Source of the DNA: Aphodosoma sp045614825
Lineage (GTDB): Bacteria; Bacteroidota; Bacteroidia; Bacteroidales; Paludibacteraceae
NCBI GenBank assembly: GCA_045614825.1
Contig: JAZLDO010000064.1
Location: 1-22,645, forward strand
DNA length: 22,645 nucleotides
Direction of reading: 5' to 3'
The position numbers and the translations under genes are program-made. The notes under the pieces were generated by a model. It saw nothing but the letters and a program-made list of their open reading frames with translations. It was not told where the DNA came from and made no database searches. Below are positions 1 through 6,170 of this stretch, piece by piece (position 1 is the first letter of the stretch; each line of letters starts with the position of its first letter).

Positions 1-951
1 GACCAATTTGGTCATGCTGGCATGGGTGGCGCTGGTGGTTTCGGCGGTGGTGGCATGAATATGGAAGATATATTCTCGCAATTCGGTGATATCTTTGGCG
101 GTCATTTCGGCGGATTTGGCGGTTTCGGTGGATTTGGCGGAGGAGGTTCGCGCCAACGCGTCAACCGAGGTTCAGACTTGCGCGTACGTGTCAAATTGTC
201 ATTAAAAGAGATTGCCACTGGTTGCGAAAAGAAAATTAAAGTGCGTAAAGCGGTAACTTGTACTCACTGCGATGGCTCTGGAGCAAAAGATTCGCATAGC
301 ACTACGACTTGTCCGGAATGCGGTGGCTCGGGTTATGTTACTAGAGTTCAACGTACTATCCTCGGCAATATGCAGACTCGCACTGCTTGTCCGAAATGCA
401 ACGGTGAGGGTAAAATTATCAAAGATGAATGTCCACACTGTAAAGGCGAAGGTGTAACTATCCAAGAGGAAATTATCACAATCAATATCCCTGCAGGTGT
501 GGCAGAAGGTATGCAACTCAGCATGTCGGGCAAAGGTAATGCTGCGCGCCGTGGTGGTATCCCTGGAGATTTGCTTATCGTAATCGAAGAAGAAAAACAC
601 CCAGAACTTATCCGTGACCAAAATAATTTGATATACAATCTTTTACTTGACTTACCTACTGCGGTATTAGGTGGAATGGTAGAAATTCCTACTATTGACG
701 GAAAAGTGAAAGTAAAAATTGACAAGGGAACACAACCTGGCAAGGTTTTAAGATTACGCAATAAAGGGCTTCCAGATGTAAATCGTTATGGAACAGGTGA
801 TTTATTGGTAAATATCGGGGTGTATATCCCAGAAGATTTATCATCAGATGAAAAGAAAATATTTGAAAAATTAAGCGAATCAAAGAATATGAAACCTAAT
901 GCTTCGGCTTCAAAAAACTTCTTTGCTCGATTTAGAAACCTTTTTGAGTAG
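1..951 (+). CDS. dnaJ: Chaperone DnaJ (Hsp40), 3' part, 5' end outside window
   Basis: The frame is open from base 1, so this is the last 316 residues of DnaJ. The N-terminal J domain (about 70 residues, with its HPD motif) lies outside the window. A Gly/Phe-rich linker fills roughly residues 1-50 of the fragment. It is followed by the cysteine-rich zinc domain with four CxxCxGxG repeats (cysteine pairs at about 87/90, 104/107, 130/133 and 144/147), then the two beta-sandwich substrate-binding domains. DnaJ delivers unfolded clients to DnaK and stimulates its ATPase in the cytoplasm. The linker is unusually rich in GGFGG units, which is typical of the family. A dispersed repeat begins at the stop codon. 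The family call is secure. Confidence 0.97.
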   Translation, partial: DQFGHAGMGGAGGFGGGGMNMEDIFSQFGDIFGGHFGGFGGFGGFGGGGSRQRVNRGSDLRVRVKLSLKEIATGCEKKIKVRKAVTCTHCDGSGAKDSHSTTTCPECGGSGYVTRVQRTILGNMQTRTACPKCNGEGKIIKDECPHCKGEGVTIQEEIITINIPAGVAEGMQLSMSGKGNAARRGGIPGDLLIVIEEEKHPELIRDQNNLIYNLLLDLPTAVLGGMVEIPTIDGKVKVKIDKGTQPGKVLRLRNKGLPDVNRYGTGDLLVNIGVYIPEDLSSDEKKIFEKLSESKNMKPNASASKNFFARFRNLFE

Positions 952-1098
952 TTGCTAGTTTTTTTAACATAAGTACAAAATTTTCGTTTGTTGGTTGACA
1001 ATTTTAGTGCGTATTTTTAACAGGTTGTGAGGATATTGACTTTTTTTAAGTACATGCCTTGTAATTAGCTCAGACGCACGAGCCGTGCGTCCCTACAA
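949..1098 (+). repeat. Dispersed ~150-bp repeat, copy A, with GC-rich hairpin
   Basis: From the dnaJ stop codon to about 1098 the sequence matches 2419-2568 at roughly 90 percent identity by eye, with a few single-base gaps. It contains a long T run, the core TTAGTGCGTATTTTTA, the block AAGTACATGCCTTGTAATTA, and a hairpin with 8-bp arms GACGCACG (1073-1080) and CGTGCGTC (1084-1091) around an AGC loop. No ORF is supported in it. It could act as a 3' processing or termination element for dnaJ, or be a non-autonomous mobile repeat. Confidence 0.85.
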
Positions 1099-1133
1099 GA
1101 TTAAAATATGTACGTTTGATAAAAGGGGAATAA

Positions 1134-1159
1134 AAAAGGGACGCGAGTGCGTCCCTTTT
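1134..1159. terminator. Bidirectional intrinsic terminator of the HU gene
   Basis: The arms GGGACGC (1138-1144) and GCGTCCC (1149-1155) enclose a GAGT loop. They are flanked by AAAA and TTTT, which extend the stem to 11 bp. Read on the minus strand this lies about 20 nt after the HU stop codon and ends in a T tract. Read on the plus strand it could also end transcripts from dnaJ. The arms share GTGCGTCCC with the hairpin of the adjacent dispersed repeat. Confidence 0.85.
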
Positions 1160-1177
1160 ATATAAATAATTAAAACA

Positions 1178-1447
1178 TTAAAGTTTTGCGTTCAACGCAG
1201 AACCTGCTTTGAATTTAACTGATTTTTTAGCTGCGATAGTAATTTTTTCGCCTGTTGATGGATTTACGCCTTGACGTTCTGGACGTTCAACGACAGCGAA
1301 ATTACCAAAACCAAGAAGGGCAACTTGTTCGTTAGCAACAAGAGCTTCTTCGATAGCTTCTAATGCAGCGTCAACAGCTTTTTTAGCGTCAACTTTAGTC
1401 ATACCTGTTTTTTCGGCTACGGCAGCCGCAAGTTCTGTTCTGTTCAT
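1178..1447 (-). CDS. HU family DNA-binding protein
   Basis: This small (89-aa) basic histone-like protein binds and bends DNA as a dimer and compacts the nucleoid. The helical N-terminus (MNRTELAAAVAEKTG) is followed by the signature GFGNF and the region RQGVNPSTGEKI, which is the flexible beta-arm with the DNA-intercalating proline. It ends in the usual VKFKAGSALNAKL tail. An in-frame ATG at 1456 would add MKK. I chose 1447 because HU proteins normally begin MN(K/R)xEL. The gene stands alone, with its own promoter at about 1505-1536 and its own terminator, and converges on dnaJ. Bacteroidetes often carry several HU paralogs, so no specific gene symbol is given. Confidence 0.95.
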   Translation of the reverse strand: MNRTELAAAVAEKTGMTKVDAKKAVDAALEAIEEALVANEQVALLGFGNFAVVERPERQGVNPSTGEKITIAAKKSVKFKAGSALNAKL

Positions 1448-1504
1448 TTTTTTCAAATTTAAAGTTATTATTATTGTTAATTAAAAAAGCATAATTTTAC
1501 CCCA

Positions 1505-1536
1505 CAAAAATATATCAAATTATTGACATACACAAG
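1505..1536 (-). promoter_or_regulatory. Bacteroidetes-type promoter of the HU gene
   Basis: On the minus strand, CTTG (-33 element, complement of 1533-1536) is followed by a 20-nt spacer and TATTTTTG (-7 element, complement of 1505-1512). This fits the TTG-N20-TAnnTTTG consensus. Initiation would be near 1498, giving a leader of about 50 nt that is A/T-rich and has no Shine-Dalgarno. Confidence 0.75.
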
Positions 1537-1617
1537 TTTTTATAACTTTTTTTTGTATAAAAAATTTACAAATTGAAAAAATATGTTATAAAACATATAA
1601 ATTTGGCTTTTTTTTAG

Positions 1618-1625
1618 TAATTTTG
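1618..1625 (+). promoter_or_regulatory. Probable -7 element of the first rhomboid gene
   Basis: TAATTTTG fits TAnnTTTG and lies 19 nt before the ATG at 1645. No convincing TTG is present 19-21 nt upstream, so this rests on the -7 element alone. Confidence 0.5.
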
Positions 1626-1644
1626 CACAATAAACAATAAAAAT

Positions 1645-2418
1645 ATGAATTACAATAGAGGTTCAATTTTCGGAAATATACCACCTGTAGTGCTCAATTT
1701 AATGATAATCAACCTACTTTTCTGGTTTGCATCGCAGGTTCTACCGTCAACTTTTGGCATAGATTTAATAAAAATCTTTGGTTTGCACTATTGGTTTTCG
1801 GATAAATTTAATCCTATACAACTCGTAACCTACATGTTTATGCACGATACAAGTAGCATTAGCCACTTGTTTTGCAACATGTTTGGTATATGGATGTTTG
1901 GTCGTACGTTGGAACAGGTATGGGGAGCAAAAAAATTCTTATTTTTCTATTTCTTCACAGGCATAGGCGCAGGAATTATACAAGAACTAACTTGGATGAT
2001 TGACCTCCACGACATTACAACAGCAATGGACATTGCCATTGCAGAAAATTCTGGAGAAGCATTAGTACCATTCAGCAGTATGTTCACAGGTGGCAATATT
2101 GCTAACGCTACCGCAGTAGATGTCATTAGATTGAAACAACAAATATTTGCAGCTCACGTTACAGTTGGTGCATCGGGTGCACTATTTGGCATATTATTGG
2201 CATTCGGATGGTTATTCCCAGAAGCAAAAATGGGATTATTATTCGTGCCATTTATGATTCCTGCCCGCATATTTGTGGCTATATATGCCGCATTTGAATT
2301 GTTCTTCGGTGTAACAGGATTTGCATTTGACAATGTGGCACACTTCGCTCACTTAGGCGGTATGCTATTTGGTGCTGGAATATTGTGGATGTGGCAAAGA
2401 CGAGGGAAACTTTATTGA
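1645..2418 (+). CDS. Rhomboid-family intramembrane serine protease (first paralog)
   Basis: This polytopic inner-membrane protein (257 aa) has the rhomboid catalytic pair. The nucleophile is Ser177 in GASGALFG, and the general base is His236 in AHFAHLGG. The conserved HxxxN of transmembrane helix 2 is HLFCN (74-78). The WMFGR motif (83-87) and about six hydrophobic segments also fit. Between the second helix pair and the serine helix there is a hydrophilic insertion (about residues 117-170), longer than in GlpG-type enzymes. The family cleaves transmembrane substrates within the bilayer; the substrate here is unknown. A second rhomboid follows about 230 bp downstream on the same strand, separated by the dispersed repeat. 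The start fits an A-rich leader (AATAAAAATATG). Confidence 0.93.
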   Translation: MNYNRGSIFGNIPPVVLNLMIINLLFWFASQVLPSTFGIDLIKIFGLHYWFSDKFNPIQLVTYMFMHDTSSISHLFCNMFGIWMFGRTLEQVWGAKKFLFFYFFTGIGAGIIQELTWMIDLHDITTAMDIAIAENSGEALVPFSSMFTGGNIANATAVDVIRLKQQIFAAHVTVGASGALFGILLAFGWLFPEAKMGLLFVPFMIPARIFVAIYAAFELFFGVTGFAFDNVAHFAHLGGMLFGAGILWMWQRRGKLY

Positions 2419-2568
2419 TAGTGAGTAGTTTTTTTTTAACATAAGTACAAAATTTTTGTTTGTTGGTTGAGAATTTTAGTGCGTATTTTTAGTAGTTGTA
2501 AGGATATTAACTTTTTTAAGTACATGCCTTGTAATTAGCTCGGACGCACGAGCCGTGTGCCACTACAA
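2419..2568 (+). repeat. Dispersed ~150-bp repeat, copy B
   Basis: This is the second copy of the element at 949-1098, in the same orientation and again starting right after a stop codon (rhomboid, 2416-2418). The hairpin region is diverged (GACGCACG then CGTGTGCC), so the perfect stem of copy A is degraded. A further stretch at 2572-2604 carries a short inverted repeat GACTCG/CGAGTC, so the gap is a mosaic of repeat debris. Confidence 0.85.
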
Positions 2569-2646
2569 TATGACTCGGAAATGGACGAACGGGCAAAGCG
2601 AGTCCGAACGTTGAACGTTAACTATAGACTTTTGACTTATTTTATT

Positions 2647-3537
2647 ATGAATTGGAATGATATAAAAGCTTTTTACCTAAGGGGAACTTCGTTGATGCGA
2701 TTGATTTACATCAACGTTGGGGTGTTTGTATTGGTTAAACTTATTTCGCTGTTTTTGATTTTGTTTAATATCAATACTGCGCTACTTACTACCTATTTGG
2801 AGTTGCCATCTAATTTGACAACTTTGCTATATCAACCATGGGGTGTGGTAACATATATGTTTCTACACGCTGATGTGATGCATATATTCTTTAATATGAT
2901 TTCGCTCTATTGGTTTGGACGAATTGCATTGGAACGTATATCACAAAAACAGCTAGTTGCACTATATATATTAGGTGGATTGTCGGGCGCTGCACTATAT
3001 TTGTTAGCATACAATATATTTCCCTATTTTTCAATTGCAGTACACAATAGTTACCTATTAGGTGCTTCGGGTGCAGTGGTTGCAATCTGTGTAGCTGCAG
3101 CGACTTTACAACCAAACTACCCTATCCGCTTAATGTTCATAGGAGAAGTGAAATTGGTATGGTTAGCAGTTGGTATGGTGGCTATCAGCTTATTTGGTAT
3201 CACAGGCAACAATGCTGGAGGCGAATTTGCCCATATTGGAGGGGCTATATTAGGATATTTCTATGCCAAAGCATGGATGAAAGGCAAAGATTACTCACGC
3301 CCTGTTACATCGGTCATAAATTGGTTTACCGACCTTTTCAAACGCAAACCCAAAATGAAGGTGCACACAGGAGGTAAACAAACCGCCACACGAATGAAAA
3401 CAGATGCAGAATATAACAGAGAAAAACGTGCTAACGAAGTTGCTATTGACGCTATTCTCGACAAAATAAAACAACGTGGGTATGAAAGTCTTAGCGCTGA
3501 CGAGAAGAGAGAATTGTTTGATAGAAGCAAAAGATAG
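2647..3537 (+). CDS. Rhomboid-family intramembrane serine protease with C-terminal cytoplasmic tail (second paralog)
   Basis: The protein has 296 aa with about six to seven membrane segments. The catalytic Ser141 is in GASGAVVA and His196 is in EFAHIGG; the helix-2 motif is HIFFN (79-83). After the last helix a basic linker leads to a C-terminal helical module (about residues 262-296, ending in SADEKRELFDRSKR). This resembles the small tail domain found on Bacteroidetes rhomboids. The frame stays open back to 2557, but that part lies in the dispersed repeat and gives an unconserved hydrophilic N-terminus. The ATG at 2647 gives MNWNDIKAFYLRG, the normal cytoplasmic start of this family. The EEP gene follows 52 bp downstream, so the two are probably co-transcribed. 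Confidence 0.93.
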   Translation: MNWNDIKAFYLRGTSLMRLIYINVGVFVLVKLISLFLILFNINTALLTTYLELPSNLTTLLYQPWGVVTYMFLHADVMHIFFNMISLYWFGRIALERISQKQLVALYILGGLSGAALYLLAYNIFPYFSIAVHNSYLLGASGAVVAICVAAATLQPNYPIRLMFIGEVKLVWLAVGMVAISLFGITGNNAGGEFAHIGGAILGYFYAKAWMKGKDYSRPVTSVINWFTDLFKRKPKMKVHTGGKQTATRMKTDAEYNREKRANEVAIDAILDKIKQRGYESLSADEKRELFDRSKR

Positions 3538-3589
3538 AATTGAGAGTTGAGAATTGAGAGTTATTGACTAATAACTAATAACTAAAAAA
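3538..3589 (+). repeat. Short degenerate tandem repeats between rhomboid and EEP genes
   Basis: The gap consists of repeated short units: GAATTGAGAGTT-like units first, then TAACTAA-like units (ACTAATAACTAATAACTA). It belongs to the same class of low-complexity 7-8 bp repeats seen in several other gaps of this window. Confidence 0.7.
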
Positions 3590-4696
3590 ATGTTGCGTAA
3601 TATCGTGAAATATATAATGGTTGCGGTGACGGGAATGATAGTATTATGCTATTTCCTGGGGTTGTCGGCTCAATGGATTTCGCCTGAAACATTGGGTTTG
3701 CCGACTTATTTTGTTATGGCTATGCCCTTATGGATTTTACTAGTATTTGCGCTAATTATATTTTGGTTATGTTGCAAAAAATGGGGTTATGCGATAACAA
3801 TCATTGCAATAATGGCACTTACGTTCGGACAATGGCGCAATGTGATAACGATAAATAAGCCATTTAATGATCAACAGTCAACAGTCAACGGTCAACAGAC
3901 CATCAAGATATTGACATTTAACACTCACATATTTAATAATCACAAAGATAATAGTTTTGAAAAGGTTGCAGAATTTATAAAAAAATGTGATGCGGATATT
4001 GTGTGTTTACAAGAATTTGGACATTACCATAGATATGGAACTTCGAAACAAGAGATATTGAAATTCTTTGACTCGATATATCCTTACCGCCATTTATGGT
4101 TTAAGAATCAAAACAAATGGGGAGAAAACGGATTGGCTACATTCAGCCGATACCCTATTATAAAAAAGAAAAAAATAGAATATAAATCAGCAGATAATAT
4201 CAGTATTTACTCGGATATAGTAATAGAAAAAGACACTATAAGAGTAATAAACAATCATTTAGAATCAAATAAACTAAACCAGGAAGACCGAGAGATAGCA
4301 AAAAAAATAATGGCCGATGGCAATAGCAGACAAGAAAAGATAGATGCAGGATTGAAAGTTGGGTCAAGATTGGTATCGGGAGCAAAAAATAGGGTACAAC
4401 AAGTTGGTGCTGTAAGAAATACAATTGAAGAGACTGATTATAAAACTATTGTCTTAGGAGATTTTAACGACGTACCTTTATCTTACACTTACAATAAAAT
4501 TTGTGGTGATTTGCAAGACGCATACGCTTTAGGAGGTAAATGGGGTTACCATTGGACTTATAATAAAAGCGCAATGCTATTTGCTATTGACCACATATTA
4601 GTTGATAAAGAATTTGAAATTGTAAGCTGCAAAGTACATCGCGAGATGAAGATTTCGGACCATTATCCAGTGAGTTGTGAATTACAGATAAAATAG
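3590..4696 (+). CDS. Membrane-anchored endonuclease/exonuclease/phosphatase (EEP) family protein
   Basis: The 368-aa protein has two to three hydrophobic helices in the first ~85 residues and then an EEP (DNase I-like) domain from about 105 to 368. Visible metal and catalytic motifs are TFNTH (Asn111), CLQEF (Glu142), NNHLES (His223), LGDFNDVP (Asp291, Asn293), FAIDHI (Asp334) and SDHYPV (Asp357, His358), so the active site looks complete. The family hydrolyses phosphodiesters in nucleic acids, phosphoinositides or sphingolipids, and the substrate cannot be told from sequence. The arrangement rhomboid, rhomboid, anchored EEP recurs in Bacteroidetes as far as I recall. A four-copy 7-bp repeat lies in the coding region between anchor and catalytic domain. 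Confidence 0.9.
   Translation: MLRNIVKYIMVAVTGMIVLCYFLGLSAQWISPETLGLPTYFVMAMPLWILLVFALIIFWLCCKKWGYAITIIAIMALTFGQWRNVITINKPFNDQQSTVNGQQTIKILTFNTHIFNNHKDNSFEKVAEFIKKCDADIVCLQEFGHYHRYGTSKQEILKFFDSIYPYRHLWFKNQNKWGENGLATFSRYPIIKKKKIEYKSADNISIYSDIVIEKDTIRVINNHLESNKLNQEDREIAKKIMADGNSRQEKIDAGLKVGSRLVSGAKNRVQQVGAVRNTIEETDYKTIVLGDFNDVPLSYTYNKICGDLQDAYALGGKWGYHWTYNKSAMLFAIDHILVDKEFEIVSCKVHREMKISDHYPVSCELQIK
3870..3897 (+). repeat. Four-copy 7-bp tandem repeat inside the EEP coding sequence
   Basis: The units ATCAACA, GTCAACA, GTCAACG and GTCAACA follow one another and encode part of the linker DQQSTVNGQQ (residues 94-103). The unit is not a multiple of three, so gain or loss of one copy would shift the frame upstream of the catalytic domain. 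Confidence 0.85.
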
Positions 4697-4699
4697 ACT

Positions 4700-4731
4700 A
4701 TTGCGTATATAAATATTTTTTTGTAACTTTG
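4700..4731 (+). promoter_or_regulatory. Promoter of metK
   Basis: ATTG (4700-4703) is followed by a 20-nt spacer and TAACTTTG (4724-4731), a good match to the Bacteroidetes consensus. Initiation would fall around 4738-4740, only a few bases before the riboswitch-like element, as expected if the transcript starts with the aptamer. Confidence 0.8.
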
Positions 4732-4742
4732 CACTTGAAAAA

Positions 4743-4793
4743 TGTGGAGAGATTTGACTGCTTGCAACCACAGAAAAAAATGCTAAAACGAAG
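4743..4793 (+). promoter_or_regulatory. SAM-II-like riboswitch aptamer upstream of metK
   Basis: Stem P1 is TGTGG (4743-4747) paired with CCACA (4768-4772). The enclosed loop reads GATTTGACTGCTTGCAA (4751-4767). The 3' tail after P1 carries AAATG and CTAAA (4778-4788). This order matches the SAM-II core as I remember it: stem, GAUUUaAC, UUGCAA, stem, GAnAAAUG, GCUAAA. SAM-II folds as an H-type pseudoknot that binds S-adenosylmethionine. A possible second helix here is CTT (4761-4763) with AAG (4791-4793), but I have not verified the pseudoknot register. Position just after the promoter and before the SAM synthetase gene strongly supports the call. SAM-II is best known from alphaproteobacteria; I believe Bacteroidetes examples exist but cannot check. 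Confidence 0.8.
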
Positions 4794-4800
4794 ATATCTA

Positions 4801-4850
4801 TGTGCACTCCTGCACAGTCTATTTTCCTTTTGTTTTTTCAAAGTCAAATC
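4801..4850 (+). promoter_or_regulatory. Candidate expression platform of the metK leader
   Basis: The hairpin TGTGCA-CTCC-TGCACA (4801-4816) is followed by a T-rich tract, then AGTCAAATC (4842-4850). That 9-mer is the perfect reverse complement of GATTTGACT (4751-4759), the aptamer loop. The two states would exclude each other: ligand-bound pseudoknot, or a long-range helix enclosing the hairpin. No Shine-Dalgarno precedes the ATG at 4890. Which state permits expression cannot be read from the sequence. Confidence 0.5.
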
Positions 4851-4889
4851 CCCTAATCATTAATTTTTAATTATTAATTCTTAATTATT

Positions 4890-6170
4890 ATGGGTTATTT
4901 ATTTACATCCGAATCTGTTTCGGAAGGTCATCCTGACAAAGTGGCTGACCAAATTAGTGATGCTATTTTGGACGAATTTTTGGCATTCGATCCACAATCG
5001 AAAGTGGCATGCGAAACCTTCGTTACTACAGGACAAGTAGTGCTTGGTGGCGAAGTGAAAAGTAAGGCTTATGTTGACGTACAAGATGTTGCACGTAAGG
5101 TGATCAATCGCATTGGCTACACTAAAAGCGAATATATGTTTGAAGGCAATTCGTGTGGCGTTTTGTCGGCTATTCATGAACAATCGGCAGATATCAATCG
5201 TGGTGTAGAACGCGCAGAGGCAGAAAACCAAGGTGCAGGCGACCAAGGTATGATGTTTGGATATGCTTGCAACGAAACTGATGATTATATGCCATTATCG
5301 TTGGCATTGAGCCATATTCTTCTTATCGAATTGGCTGCTATTCGCAAAGAGGGCAAAGAGATGACTTATCTTCGTCCTGACTCAAAAAGTCAAGTAACTA
5401 TTGAATACAACGACAACGGATATCCTGAACGTGTACACACAATTGTAGTTTCGACTCAACATGATGAATTTATCACTGCCAACGACTTTATCTCGCAAGA
5501 AGAGGCAGATAAAGCTATGGTGAAACAAATTCATGAAGATGTAGAACAGATCCTTTTGCCACGTGTATTAGAAAAATATCCTTATTTGGCAAAATACTTC
5601 AAAGGAGATATTATTCTACACATGAACCCAACAGGTAAATTCGTAATCGGAGGTCCTCACGGTGATACTGGTTTGACAGGCCGTAAGATTATCGTAGATA
5701 CATACGGTGGTAAAGGGGCTCATGGTGGTGGTGCTTTCTCAGGCAAAGACCCATCGAAAGTGGACCGCTCTGCAGCATACGCTGCTCGTCACATTGCTAA
5801 AAACCTTGTTGCAGCTGGTGTATCAGACGAAATATTGGTACAAGTGGCATACGCTATCGGTGTAGCTAAACCTGTGAGCTTGTACATCAACACATACGGT
5901 AAATCAAAAGTGGCTATGTCGGACGGCGAAATTGCTGGACGCGTATTGAAAATATTTGACATGCGCCCATACGCAATTGAGCAACGCTTGAAACTCCGCA
6001 ACCCTATCTACGCCGAAACTGCATCGTATGGACACATGGGTCGCACACCTCGTATAGTAACAAAATGTTACGAAACTCGCTACGAACCATATCGTTGCTA
6101 CGAAGTGGAATTGTTCACTTGGGAAAAATTAGATTTCGTTGAAAAGGTCAAAGCTGAATTCGAACTTTAA
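4890..6170 (+). CDS. metK: S-adenosylmethionine synthetase (methionine adenosyltransferase)
   Basis: The cytoplasmic enzyme makes SAM from methionine and ATP, releasing phosphate and pyrophosphate. The 426-aa protein is close to the length usual for Bacteroidetes MetK. Hallmarks are GHPDK (13-17), the first signature GAGDQG (115-120), and the glycine-rich second signature running from GGGAFSGKDPSK to VDRS (279-294). It begins MGYLFTSESVSEGHPDK, the usual start. It lies behind a promoter and a SAM-II-like RNA element, which suggests feedback control by its own product. The TAA stop shares its last base with the ATG of the next gene (TAATG), so the membrane protein downstream is likely translationally coupled to it. 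In one sampled row the coding strand is strongly G over C, unlike the next gene. Confidence 0.98.
   Translation: MGYLFTSESVSEGHPDKVADQISDAILDEFLAFDPQSKVACETFVTTGQVVLGGEVKSKAYVDVQDVARKVINRIGYTKSEYMFEGNSCGVLSAIHEQSADINRGVERAEAENQGAGDQGMMFGYACNETDDYMPLSLALSHILLIELAAIRKEGKEMTYLRPDSKSQVTIEYNDNGYPERVHTIVVSTQHDEFITANDFISQEEADKAMVKQIHEDVEQILLPRVLEKYPYLAKYFKGDIILHMNPTGKFVIGGPHGDTGLTGRKIIVDTYGGKGAHGGGAFSGKDPSKVDRSAAYAARHIAKNLVAAGVSDEILVQVAYAIGVAKPVSLYINTYGKSKVAMSDGEIAGRVLKIFDMRPYAIEQRLKLRNPIYAETASYGHMGRTPRIVTKCYETRYEPYRCYEVELFTWEKLDFVEKVKAEFEL

Noticed and set aside
202..761. Antisense open frames opposite dnaJ
   Set aside because: They are composition shadows of dnaJ with no family features.
2557..2646. 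30-residue N-terminal extension of the second rhomboid
   Set aside because: It lies in and just after the dispersed repeat, is hydrophilic and unlike the family. The ATG at 2647 gives the expected start.
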